Positions 1-7,422 of a stretch of DNA of 64,000 nt are shown here, one piece after another. The notes under the pieces were generated by a model. The model had not been told where the DNA came from. It saw nothing but the letters and a program-made list of their open reading frames with translations, and did not search any database. The stretch comes from Aliiroseovarius subalbicans (GTDB lineage Bacteria > Pseudomonadota > Alphaproteobacteria > Rhodobacterales > Rhodobacteraceae), in contig NZ_JALBYQ010000001.1 of NCBI RefSeq assembly GCF_022678625.1, forward strand, positions 434,001 to 498,000. Reading direction: 5' to 3'. The position numbers and the translations under genes are program-made. Every line of letters starts with the position of its first letter. Position 1 is the first letter of the stretch.

Positions 1-493
1 CCAACGAGGCGAGGCAAACTTGCCTAAAGCCAATGGTCCAGAATTTCTCGAAGTTCCGGAGAATGGCCTCGGTCACACCTAGTATTCTGGAGGGAATGAC
101 GAGGCAGAACGCTATTGCAAAGGGTGTCGTCTCGTCGGACAGCCCGATCAATGCGCCCACAATTGGTAGACCTGCGACTGCCAGAGCACAGGCAATGAAT
201 GCGGTCAATCCATCGATCAGAACTCCAGCCTTAATAATGCCCTTTAGGGATGAGTAATCTTCGCTATGAAGGGTTTCTGCCACAAAACGGGTTAAAACAT
301 TCACTGACTGAAAATTAAAAAATCCGTCGATAAGTTTCGTGTAGGCCAACACGATAGCGATTTGGCCATACTCGGATATGCCAAGCGCTCGCGCGGCGAT
401 AACGTTCGCAAATAAAAGAGGGACGGCGGCCAGAAAGTTTGAGCTCACCAGCTTCGAAAACCCGACTAAAAGGCGCGGATCAGAAAAGATCAT
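1..493 (-). CDS. Oligosaccharide flippase (Wzx-like), partial
   Basis: Reading leftwards from an ATG at 493, an open frame of 164 codons runs off the window edge. The peptide starts MIFSDPRLLVGFSKLVSSNF and continues with hydrophobic helices and a short loop containing ARALGISEYGQIA. This loop (A-R-x-L-G-x-x-x-Y-G) is typical of polysaccharide flippases of the MATE/MVF superfamily that translocate lipid-linked repeat units. A stop codon directly precedes the ATG in frame, so the start is fixed. It lies 32 bp downstream of the glycosyltransferase gene on the same strand and is probably co-transcribed. Codon use is AT-richer than in the core genes to the right. The C-terminal two thirds are outside the window. 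Confidence 0.72.
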   Translation of the reverse strand, partial: MIFSDPRLLVGFSKLVSSNFLAAVPLLFANVIAARALGISEYGQIAIVLAYTKLIDGFFNFQSVNVLTRFVAETLHSEDYSSLKGIIKAGVLIDGLTAFIACALAVAGLPIVGALIGLSDETTPFAIAFCLVIPSRILGVTEAILRNFEKFWTIGFRQVCLASL

Positions 494-525
494 CTAGTAT
501 CACAGTTCCGTTTGGCAGAAAGCTG

Positions 526-2331
526 TTACTCTTGCTTCGATTCCGCATTTTCCAAAGACGCATCAGGCTGTACCAATAGCCCTGTAGAGTTTTCAGCGGG
601 TATGGGGACACCAGGATTTGCAAGGCGAAGCGGGGGCACGAAGGGAAAGGGGTTTGGCGGCGTTTCAGTGGGAACCTCCAAATTGTCGCCCCAGCGTAGC
701 CTAACATCAGCGGTTCTGATGCCCGAAATTGTAAGCAACCCCCGGTCAAGCCAGAGGACATCGCCCGGTTTATAGCGAGCGCCATTAACAGTAACATCGC
801 TTCCTTCCACCGTATACTGTCCAGGTATCAAGTTTTCGAGTCCGAATTCTTTTGCTCCGGCGGGGATGTTTTTACCAGCTACCCAGATTGGCCCCCAATG
901 CTGGATGTAAGAAGTGTCCAAAATGGCAGCATCTTGAGGTAGCCAATAATCACTCGCTTCTGGGTTTCCAAGTTCAGCGTTGAAAGGCAAGTAATTGGCG
1001 ATAACTAGGGGAACCTCTTTTTTTGAAAGAATTGACCTTAGTTGTGGAATCCCTCTATTTTTGTAGGCCGCTCGCCCTGCACGGGATTGGTAAAACTCTA
1101 GCGCGCGGTCATACGATCCTAGTACGCCGGAAATATCAAAATAGGATATGGGATTCGGGAACAGTCTATATGCTACTGTGATAAACTCTTTCTGCTTTTG
1201 AAGAGCAAGCCGCTGGGGGCCTGATGGGAAGATGATAATGGCTAGGCCCCAAAAGGTAACAAGCAATGTTACTGCGGGGACAGTATTTCGTTTGCCTATA
1301 CACCTGTCTAGGGTGGGCGCCATGGCGGATAGCAGCGGAGGTAATAGGAAGATATAAAAGTAAGGATAGCTGTTTTGATATATAAGCAAACTAAAAGAAG
1401 GCATTAAAAGAAGTGCTCTCGCAGCTCTAGTGTCGGGTTTGCTTTGGGGGCTTGTCAGCCCCCACGCGGTGAGTAAACCCAGAATGGCAATATGAGGTGA
1501 ATGCGCGGTTTGTAGTTTGAAGTATTCCCATCCAGGAAAGAAGCCATTTGTAAAGAAGAACCCAACGGTTGAGCTGACTCGCTTTGCGACCGATGAAACG
1601 CTTGATGTGGATGAGAATCCGGAATGCCAAAGATACAGGCCGCAGAAGACCAGTATGCTCAGTGCAAAGCTTGTTGCTATTCTCGCGGCCACTTTACCAC
1701 GCTCGTCCGCGCTTTGAATTCGCAGCCATGCAACTCCCAGAAATGCGGGTATGTAGATGACGGTTTTTACAGAAATAATACCAGCAAGCCCGCAAAGAAT
1801 AGCCGATCCTACAATTGTGAAAGGATTCAGTGGTCGTCGGGTCAGAAGCCAAAGTGAGGACATCAGCAAGACAGTGATCTGAGGGTCTGATCTGAAAAAG
1901 CCTCCCCGGGAGGCGACAAAACCACCAGTGATGTAGAAAAGCCCCACTAGGGCAGACGCTCGTCGTGAAGCAAAGGCGCGCGCAACGCCGTAAATGGCGA
2001 GGATGGTGCCAAATTCACATAGCAGCATGAGGAAGCGTATGATCCGAACGTGGTCAATAACGTCTCCTGGCAGGCCGGGAACCCATTGCAAATAGTGTAC
2101 GAAAAACGTTTGCAGAGGGCTGGTAAGCAATCCGTTTTTGAATTTAATGATAATGTTATAGTGGTGAAACTCATCCCAATGTAGACCACCAGAGATGGCT
2201 AAATATGATTGAGCACAGAACACTATTGCAATAGAAGCCCAGATGATAGCGAGATCATCTTTTTTCGGACTCGCACTGTGCCTCGCCACTCTTGAAGTCA
2301 TGCTGGATTCTCGAGAACCGGAACTAGCCAT
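526..2331 (-). CDS. GT-C-type membrane glycosyltransferase
   Basis: 601 residues. After a polar N-terminus of about 25 residues there are roughly ten hydrophobic segments up to about residue 370, followed by a soluble C-terminal domain. The first extracytoplasmic loop carries GLHWDEFHHYN; an acidic pair in this loop after TM1 is the mark of GT-C enzymes (PMT/ArnT-like) that use lipid-phosphate-linked sugars. The downstream flippase points to a surface polysaccharide or glycan-modification locus. The frame stays open upstream of the chosen ATG as far as the IS end, but that stretch is low complexity and is not taken as coding. No specific sugar or acceptor can be assigned. AT-rich codon use suggests horizontal origin. 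Confidence 0.6.
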   Translation of the reverse strand: MASSGSRESSMTSRVARHSASPKKDDLAIIWASIAIVFCAQSYLAISGGLHWDEFHHYNIIIKFKNGLLTSPLQTFFVHYLQWVPGLPGDVIDHVRIIRFLMLLCEFGTILAIYGVARAFASRRASALVGLFYITGGFVASRGGFFRSDPQITVLLMSSLWLLTRRPLNPFTIVGSAILCGLAGIISVKTVIYIPAFLGVAWLRIQSADERGKVAARIATSFALSILVFCGLYLWHSGFSSTSSVSSVAKRVSSTVGFFFTNGFFPGWEYFKLQTAHSPHIAILGLLTAWGLTSPQSKPDTRAARALLLMPSFSLLIYQNSYPYFYIFLLPPLLSAMAPTLDRCIGKRNTVPAVTLLVTFWGLAIIIFPSGPQRLALQKQKEFITVAYRLFPNPISYFDISGVLGSYDRALEFYQSRAGRAAYKNRGIPQLRSILSKKEVPLVIANYLPFNAELGNPEASDYWLPQDAAILDTSYIQHWGPIWVAGKNIPAGAKEFGLENLIPGQYTVEGSDVTVNGARYKPGDVLWLDRGLLTISGIRTADVRLRWGDNLEVPTETPPNPFPFVPPLRLANPGVPIPAENSTGLLVQPDASLENAESKQE

Positions 2332-2453
2332 TTTTCCAATTTTGTTCTTTCGTTATTCTTCAGGTTTAATACTACATCTGTTGATGTGCTAATGTTGGTC
2401 TGTTGTCTTTGGTGTCCGTCGTCAGGTTTTTTGGGACCAGTGGCTGCGTAAAC

Positions 2454-2474
2454 TAAGAGAGAGTTTGGCTCATC
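2454..2474 (+). repeat. IS terminal inverted repeat, orfB side
   Basis: This 21-bp end shares TAAGAGAG, a T-rich middle and GGCTCATC with the opposite end. It lies 12 bp beyond the orfB stop codon. Confidence 0.7.
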
Positions 2475-2486
2475 TGGTTGGTTTGA

Positions 2487-3467
2487 TTATGCGGCGTGCT
2501 GGCGGTGATGCAAGCGTCGCGCTTCGAGTGTCTTTCGTTTGATCCTTTCGCGTTGTTTTAGAATGGCTTTGTCACGCCCGAAGTAGACGTCAGCGGGTGT
2601 GACGTTGTTGATGTTCTCGTGATAGCGCTGGTGATTGTAGTGATCGACGAAGGCTTCGATTTGGCGTTCGAGATCACCCGGCAGGAAGTAGTTTTCGAGC
2701 AGGATGCGGTTCTTCAAGGTTTGGTGCCACCGTTCGATCTTGCCCTGTGTCTGAGGATGATATGGCGCACCGCGAGAGTGCTTCATGCCTTTGTCTTTCA
2801 GCCACTCAGCCAGATCCCCGGAGACGTAACTTGAGCCGTTGTCGCTGAGCAGACGTGGTTTGTGAACAACGTGAACTTGATCACAGCCGGACGCCCGCAA
2901 TGCGAGGTCCAGCGTGTCTGTCACGTCTTCAGCCCGCATGTTGGTGCAGAGCTTCCAGGAGACGATGTAACGGCTGTAGTCATCGAGAACCGTGCTGAGA
3001 TAGAACCAGCCCCACCCAAGGACCTTGATGTAGGTTAAGTCGGTCTGCCAAAGCTGATTGATCGCTGTGGTTTTGTCTGTGAACTCATTGGCTGCCTTGA
3101 TGACGATGAACGCCGGGCTTGTGATCAGATCATGTGCCTTGAGCACGCGATACACTGTGGATTCTGAGACAAAATAGTGCTCCTGATCCGTGAACGTCAC
3201 GGCCAGCTCGCGCGGTGACAGTTCCGTCTCTTGTAAGGCGAAGTCGACGACCTTGCGCTTCACCTCGTCAGGCACGCGGTTCCAGACATGCTTTGGTTTG
3301 GGAGATTGATCCTGCAATCCGGCCTCACCGCGCTGTAGATACCGATCGTACCAACGATAGAACGTCGTGCGTGGAATGCCCAACTTGGCCAGCGTTTGAC
3401 GTGCTGACAGATGGCTCTCTTCGACCAATCTGATGATCTCAAGCTTCTCTGATGCTGCATACCTCAT
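2487..3467 (-). CDS. IS3-family transposase OrfB (DDE catalytic subunit)
   Basis: 326 residues from the ATG at 3467, which overlaps the orfA stop (ATGA). An N-terminal helix-turn-helix part is followed by an rve-type integrase core. The first catalytic Asp is in WQTDLTYIKV, the second in LLSDNGSSY, and the Glu is in GKIERWHQTLK, with the H-P-Q-T-Q-G-K signature. In this family the active product is normally an OrfAB fusion made by -1 slippage. The frame is open upstream through the A7 run to about 3692, as expected for fusion. The open frame and complete DDE triad suggest an intact element. Confidence 0.9.
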   Translation of the reverse strand: MRYAASEKLEIIRLVEESHLSARQTLAKLGIPRTTFYRWYDRYLQRGEAGLQDQSPKPKHVWNRVPDEVKRKVVDFALQETELSPRELAVTFTDQEHYFVSESTVYRVLKAHDLITSPAFIVIKAANEFTDKTTAINQLWQTDLTYIKVLGWGWFYLSTVLDDYSRYIVSWKLCTNMRAEDVTDTLDLALRASGCDQVHVVHKPRLLSDNGSSYVSGDLAEWLKDKGMKHSRGAPYHPQTQGKIERWHQTLKNRILLENYFLPGDLERQIEAFVDHYNHQRYHENINNVTPADVYFGRDKAILKQRERIKRKTLEARRLHHRQHAA

Positions 3468-3829
3468 TCGGGGTCGCCCCCACCGTCGAACATGCTTTTT
3501 TTGAGAAGCCGCAGTTCGAGCGTTTGTTCTGCAACCACCTCTTTGAGATCCTTGGCCTCCCGGCGCAGCTCCTTCACTTCGTCGGTGTTTGCAGCCCGTG
3601 CTGTGTCCCCGGCAAGCCGCTTCTTCCCGGCCTCCATGAAGTCCTTGGACCACTTGTAATAAATGCCCTGCGATATCCCCTCCCGGCGACAAAGCTCAGC
3701 AATGCTGTCCTCACCGCGCAGGCCATCCAAGACGATCCTGATCTTCTCTTCGGATGAATAATGTTTGCGGGTCGCCCGCTTGATGTCTTTGACGATCTTC
3801 TCGCCAGGGCTCTTCGTTGTCTTTCTCAT
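3464..3829 (-). CDS. IS3-family transposase OrfA (helix-turn-helix)
   Basis: 121 residues. The start is the ATG at 3829, chosen because GAGGAG lies a few bases upstream; a longer frame to 3877 would run into the terminal repeat. The N-terminal HTH (HYSSEEKIRIVLDGL, then ELCRREGISQGIYYKW) recognises the IS ends, and a leucine-zipper-like segment follows (VAEQTLELRLLKKSM). It ends in the -1 frame relation to orfB, and the slippery run sits eleven codons before its stop. Confidence 0.88.
   Translation of the reverse strand: MRKTTKSPGEKIVKDIKRATRKHYSSEEKIRIVLDGLRGEDSIAELCRREGISQGIYYKWSKDFMEAGKKRLAGDTARAANTDEVKELRREAKDLKEVVAEQTLELRLLKKSMFDGGGDPE
3496..3502 (-). promoter_or_regulatory. Programmed -1 frameshift run (A7)
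   Basis: On the minus strand the sequence reads CTC AAA AAA AGC in the orfA frame and CAA AAA AAG CAT in the orfB frame, so a slip of one base back on A7 followed by G joins the two frames. This is the standard route to the IS3-family OrfAB transposase. Confidence 0.75.
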
Positions 3830-3850
3830 CGTCCACTCCTCGGTGGTTAC

Positions 3851-3873
3851 GATGAGCCAAGAACACTCTCTTA
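3851..3873 (-). repeat. IS terminal inverted repeat, orfA side
   Basis: This 23-bp end lies 21 bp upstream of the orfA start. It aligns to the other end with a two-base insertion in the T-rich middle. Confidence 0.7.
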
Positions 3874-4214
3874 TCAAATCGGCCTATTTGGACCCATATA
3901 CCCATCTTATGAATGGCAACATCAATGCTTTCATCTTCAGGGTGAGAGAACCAGGAATCAATCGGTACACGCGCAATACCCAGTGCTGGGTCACCCACCT
4001 TCATGTTCAGTCGGATAATAGTTTCTTGGACACCCTTCTTTCTGAGCCCATCAATAACATGCTTTGCGGTAACGGCATAAATTGGATCAGCAACTCCATT
4101 ACCCTGATCTCGTCCGATGAAGAATACGGAGCCAACAGGGCCAAAGGTGTTATTGATTTGATTGGCATACCCGATGTACGCAACGCACTTTCGGATGTTT
4201 TCTGGAACACGCAT
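3874..4214 (-). pseudogene. Trypsin-like serine protease gene, truncated by IS
   Basis: About 113 codons from the ATG at 4214 read MRVPENIRKCVAYIG and contain AVTAKHVIDG (catalytic His motif of trypsin/HtrA-like folds, TA-x-H-V) and DVAIHKM (the D-[IV]-A context of the catalytic Asp). The frame then enters the IS end near RFDK and continues as IS-encoded nonsense. The serine-bearing half is missing. The 120 bp beyond the far IS end do not resume the protein in any minus-strand frame, so the gene looks broken by insertion plus deletion. Confidence 0.72.
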
Positions 4215-4372
4215 GTTTAGATGGTACCACTCTGAAGGGTTTTAGCCAGTTCGTGAAATGCAACCTAACCCTGTGTAGCAGGTTACCCCCCCGTAGTCTA
4301 ACCGCCGCTGAACATACCTTATCATGGGTAAATGAGGCGATTTCTGAGCCTAAAAAGAGCCTAAAAAACCAA

Positions 4373-4402
4373 AAGGGCTTAGCGATTTCTCGCTAAGCCC
4401 TT
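4373..4402 (-). terminator. Rho-independent terminator of tRNA-Asn
   Basis: A perfect 13-bp stem (AAGGGCTTAGCGA pairing with TCGCTAAGCCCTT) with a 4-base loop is followed on the minus strand by TTTGGTTTTTT. It sits just after the tRNA-Asn 3' end. Confidence 0.85.
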
Positions 4403-4410
4403 GAAATCTT

Positions 4411-4485
4411 TGGCTCCGGCGGTAGGGATCGAACCTACGACCAATTGATTAACAGTCAACTGCTCTACCGCTGAGCTACGCCGGA
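4411..4485 (-). tRNA. tRNA-Asn (GTT)
   Basis: The minus strand starts TCCGGCG, pairs with CGCCGGA at the 3' end, and carries an encoded CCA. The D-arm is AGCTCAGCGGTAGAGC, the anticodon arm TTGACTGTTAATCAA with anticodon GTT, and the T-arm GTAGGTTCGATCCCTAC. Its 3' end faces the AT-rich accessory block to the left, the usual position of an integration site. Confidence 0.97.
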
Positions 4486-4547
4486 ACTGAGGCGTGATAT
4501 AGCGGCGGGGTTCGGGGGCGTCCAGAGGTTTTTTCGACTTTTTTGCG

Positions 4548-5459
4548 CTAGCCGATGCGGGTGAACTTTGCGGTGAAATCCAGCATGGGGGCGGGGCGCA
4601 CTAGGTCTCTCGTGGTCAGGTCGATCAGGTGGGCAAAGACGTTGCGGGCGGCGGCGGGAAGCAGCGCTTTGGGTGTCTCGGTATAGATCCGGCGGGTGAG
4701 GCTGGGGATGTCCTGCGGCGGGCCGTCGAGGGCGGCCAGGATCTCGGCCTCGCGCCCCAGGCGGTGCTGGATCAGCCAATTGACCCGTGCGGCGGGGTCG
4801 GTCACCGGCGCGCCGTGGCCAGGGTAGTAGATACGGTCCTCGCGCGCGGCCAATCTACGGCAGGAGGCCATGAAGGCGGTGAGGTCGCCATCAGGGGGCG
4901 AGACCAGAGAGCTGGCCCACCCCATCACATGATCTGCTGTGAAAACAGCATCCTCCAAAGCAAAGCTCATGTGATTGGCGAAATGTCCTGGGGTCCAGAT
5001 CGCTTGCATCCGCCAGTCGCCGAAGTCCAGAATATCACCATCGGCCACGCAGCTGTCGGGGTTGAAATCCCGGTCCACCCCTTCGCCGCCCGAGGCCATG
5101 CCGCGCGCCACAAGGTCGCGCATCACCGCGCTGCGCCCGGCCGTGGCGTCGCCATAGGCCAGCACCGGCGCGCCTGTCGCCTCGGACAAAGGGCGCGCCA
5201 GGGGCGAGTGGTCCAGGTGGGCGTGCGTGACCAGGATGTGACTGATCACCTCGCCGTGGTTCAGGCCGCCCAGGATTGCGTCGTAATGTGCGGGTAGGGC
5301 TGGTCCGGGGTCGATCACCGCCACGCGGCCTTCGCCGACCACATAGGTGTTGGTTCCCCAGAAGGTCATCGGCGATGGGTTCGGGGCCAGGATCCGCCTG
5401 ATTCCGGGCTCCAACCGCTGCAGGATGCCGACCGGTGGTGCGTTATTCATCTGGTCCAT
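4548..5459 (-). CDS. MBL-fold metallo-hydrolase (LACTB2-like)
   Basis: 303 residues from the ATG at 5459, chosen over an ATG 27 bases upstream because AAAGGGG precedes it. The metal-binding signature THAHLDHSP is near residue 85, an Asp-His (TADHVMG) follows near residue 185, and a late His is in YYPGHGAPV. After the MBL core the C-terminal about 70 residues form a small winged-helix-like domain (HRLGREAEILAAL), as in the LACTB2/YflN group. The substrate is not predictable; members act on thioesters or nucleic acids. It is transcribed away from the histidine kinase gene. Confidence 0.85.
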   Translation of the reverse strand: MDQMNNAPPVGILQRLEPGIRRILAPNPSPMTFWGTNTYVVGEGRVAVIDPGPALPAHYDAILGGLNHGEVISHILVTHAHLDHSPLARPLSEATGAPVLAYGDATAGRSAVMRDLVARGMASGGEGVDRDFNPDSCVADGDILDFGDWRMQAIWTPGHFANHMSFALEDAVFTADHVMGWASSLVSPPDGDLTAFMASCRRLAAREDRIYYPGHGAPVTDPAARVNWLIQHRLGREAEILAALDGPPQDIPSLTRRIYTETPKALLPAAARNVFAHLIDLTTRDLVRPAPMLDFTAKFTRIG

Positions 5460-5541
5460 TCCGGCCCCTTTCCGTGTTGGCGCCATTCACACCGGTTTGC
5501 GGGGTGTTGGCAAGGCACCGTCTGCACCATAGGGTCGGCGC

Positions 5542-6861
5542 ATGTTCTGGAGCTGGCTCAAACAATTCCTACCGCGTGGCCTTTATGGCCGGGCAGCGAT
5601 GATTCTCATCGTGCCGGTGGTGTCGATTCAATTGTTCGTGTCGGTCGTGTTCGTCCAGCGGCATTTTAACGGAATTACGGTGCGGATGACGGCAGCTGTT
5701 GTCTCCGAGTTGGACTACCTGACCCGGCAGGTGAATGCAGCGCCGGATGTCGAGGCGGCAAACACAACGATCGCAGCCTTGTTGGAGGCGCTTTCGCTGC
5801 GGGTGGATTTGCCCGGTGAGGGGCCAGACGAGGACGCGAAGTGGCTTTCCGATTTTACCGGGGGGTTGGTCACCCGGCTATTGCGGGAGGGCGTGGATGG
5901 GGTGCAGGCGGTCGACCTGCGTACTTTGGGCCTGGTTGTGATGTCCATCCACACCAAGCACGGTCCGATGGTGTTGGAGCTGAAACGCGCGCGGGTGTCA
6001 GCCTCGGCGCCACACCAGCTTTTGGTTTTGATGGTGGTGGCGGGTCTTCTTTTGACAATTGTGTCCTATCTGTTTTTGCGCAATCAGTTGAAGCCGATCC
6101 GGCGGCTGGCGTTAGCCTCCGAGGCGTTCGGAAAGGGGCAGGTGGTGCCCTATAAGCTGGCCGGTGCCACCGAAGTACGGTCGGCCGGGAAAGCGTTCCT
6201 GGACATGCGTGGACGGATAGAACGGCAGATGGAGCAACGCACGTTGATGTTGTCGGGGGTCAGCCACGACCTGCGCACACCGCTGACCCGGATGCGGTTG
6301 GAGCTGTCGCTGCTGGACGAAGGTGAAGCGCGCGCGGCGCTGGAGCGCGACGTGGCGGACATGGAGCGGCTGGTGGACGAGTTTCTGAGTTTTGCCCGCT
6401 CGGACGCCTTGGAAGGTGAACCCGAGATGGTGGACCCGTTGGCTTTGGCTCGCGATCTGGCCGAAAACGCTGCGCGGGCCGGGCAAGTGGTGTCGCTGGG
6501 ACGGATGGCCAATGTCGGTCCGATGCCGATGCGTCCTGGACCCGTGGCACGGGCGGTGGAGAACTTGTTAAGCAACGCCAACCGATATGGCTCGGACGTG
6601 CGGTTATCGGTGATCACTGGCCGGCGCGACCTGCGGTTCGTTGTTGAGGATGACGGGCCGGGCATTGCGCCTGCCGACCGGGATCAGGCAGTGAAACCCT
6701 TTGCCCGGCTAGATGCGGCGCGCAACCAGGACCGGGGCACCGGTGTGGGCCTGGGTCTGGCCATCGCCGATGATATCGCACGCGGACACGGCGGGCGGCT
6801 GAAACTTGGGGTAAGCGAGGATCTGGGCGGGCTGAAGGCCGAACTGATCCTTGTGCGCTGA
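5542..6861 (+). CDS. EnvZ-like sensor histidine kinase
   Basis: 439 residues: TM1 about 19-39, a periplasmic sensor of about 120 residues, TM2 about 158-180, HAMP about 182-232, then the dimerisation/phosphoacceptor motif LSGVSHDLRTPLTRMRLEL with His242. The ATPase has an N-box (VENLLSNANRYG), G1 (EDDGPGI) and G2 (GTGVGLGLAIADD). The H-box wording is that of the EnvZ branch. No response regulator gene is adjacent, since the gene upstream is divergent and metabolic, so the partner (normally OmpR-like) must be elsewhere. A MaoC gene follows 12 bp after the stop and may be co-transcribed. Confidence 0.88.
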   Translation: MFWSWLKQFLPRGLYGRAAMILIVPVVSIQLFVSVVFVQRHFNGITVRMTAAVVSELDYLTRQVNAAPDVEAANTTIAALLEALSLRVDLPGEGPDEDAKWLSDFTGGLVTRLLREGVDGVQAVDLRTLGLVVMSIHTKHGPMVLELKRARVSASAPHQLLVLMVVAGLLLTIVSYLFLRNQLKPIRRLALASEAFGKGQVVPYKLAGATEVRSAGKAFLDMRGRIERQMEQRTLMLSGVSHDLRTPLTRMRLELSLLDEGEARAALERDVADMERLVDEFLSFARSDALEGEPEMVDPLALARDLAENAARAGQVVSLGRMANVGPMPMRPGPVARAVENLLSNANRYGSDVRLSVITGRRDLRFVVEDDGPGIAPADRDQAVKPFARLDAARNQDRGTGVGLGLAIADDIARGHGGRLKLGVSEDLGGLKAELILVR

Positions 6862-6873
6862 TGGGGCAGGGGG

Positions 6874-7341
6874 ATGAAAATGACACCTGAGACGCTAATA
6901 GACAGCATCGGTGATGAAATCGGCCTGTCGCGCTGGTTCACTCTGGAGCAGGCGCGCATCGACGCCTTTGCCGACGTGACCGAGGATGACCAGTTCATCC
7001 ACACCGACCCCGCACGCGCTGCGCAAACGCCCTTTGGCGGCCCGATCGCGCATGGCTTTCTGACCCTGTCGATGTTGTCGGCGATGACCTATGACGCGCT
7101 GCCGCCGCTTGCGGGTGAGGCGATGGGTGTGAACTATGGCTTTGACCGCATCCGGTTCGTAAGCCCCGTGCCGGCGGGCGCGCGCATCCGGGCCCGGTTT
7201 ACCTTGGTCACGGCGCGACCGGTCGGTGACGCGGCCTGGGAGCTGGGGATCGACGTTGTGGTCGAGATCGACGGGCAGGTACGCCCCGCCCTGGTGGCCC
7301 ATTGGCTGCAACGACGGCTGATGACCGCGCGGGACAGCTGA
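6874..7341 (+). CDS. MaoC-family (R)-hydratase-like protein
   Basis: 155 residues of single hot-dog fold. The hydratase 2 motif is seen as DDQFIHTDPARAAQTPFGGPIAHGF, carrying the catalytic Asp and His spaced D-x4-H, with the downstream G-x-x-I-A-H-G. Family members hydrate trans-2-enoyl-CoA to (R)-3-hydroxyacyl-CoA or act in CoA-ester catabolism; this short form resembles NodN/MaoC stand-alone proteins. It follows the histidine kinase by 12 bp. The substrate is not inferable. Confidence 0.85.
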   Translation: MKMTPETLIDSIGDEIGLSRWFTLEQARIDAFADVTEDDQFIHTDPARAAQTPFGGPIAHGFLTLSMLSAMTYDALPPLAGEAMGVNYGFDRIRFVSPVPAGARIRARFTLVTARPVGDAAWELGIDVVVEIDGQVRPALVAHWLQRRLMTARDS

Positions 7342-7422
7342 GGTGGTGAAACATGTGACAGGTGCCGGGCTATGCTGTATCCGGTCCCCTCAGACAACAG
7401 CGAACAGACCCGGGAACCGACC

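Larger units (their letters stand above)
2454..3873 (-). mobile_element. IS3-family insertion sequence (about 1.42 kb)
   Basis: The element contains orfA and orfB in the typical IS3 arrangement with a -1 frameshift site between them. It is bounded by imperfect inverted repeats: 2454-2474 on the plus strand matches the minus strand of 3873-3851 (TAAGAGAG...GGCTCATC shared). The outer ends were set from this match. They do not show the usual TG/CA termini, and I see no 3-4 bp target duplication, because the left flank ends GTAAAC and the right flank begins TCAAAT. It interrupts a trypsin-like protease gene whose 3' part is not present on the other side. Confidence 0.85.

Noticed and set aside
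33-257. 74-codon plus-strand ORF at the left edge
   Set aside because: It is antisense to the flippase frame, which has clear membrane-protein character.
2332-2453. Open minus-strand frame between the IS end and the glycosyltransferase ATG
   Set aside because: It is in frame with the glycosyltransferase, but the translation is polar, low in complexity and not membrane-like; read as leftover non-coding sequence.
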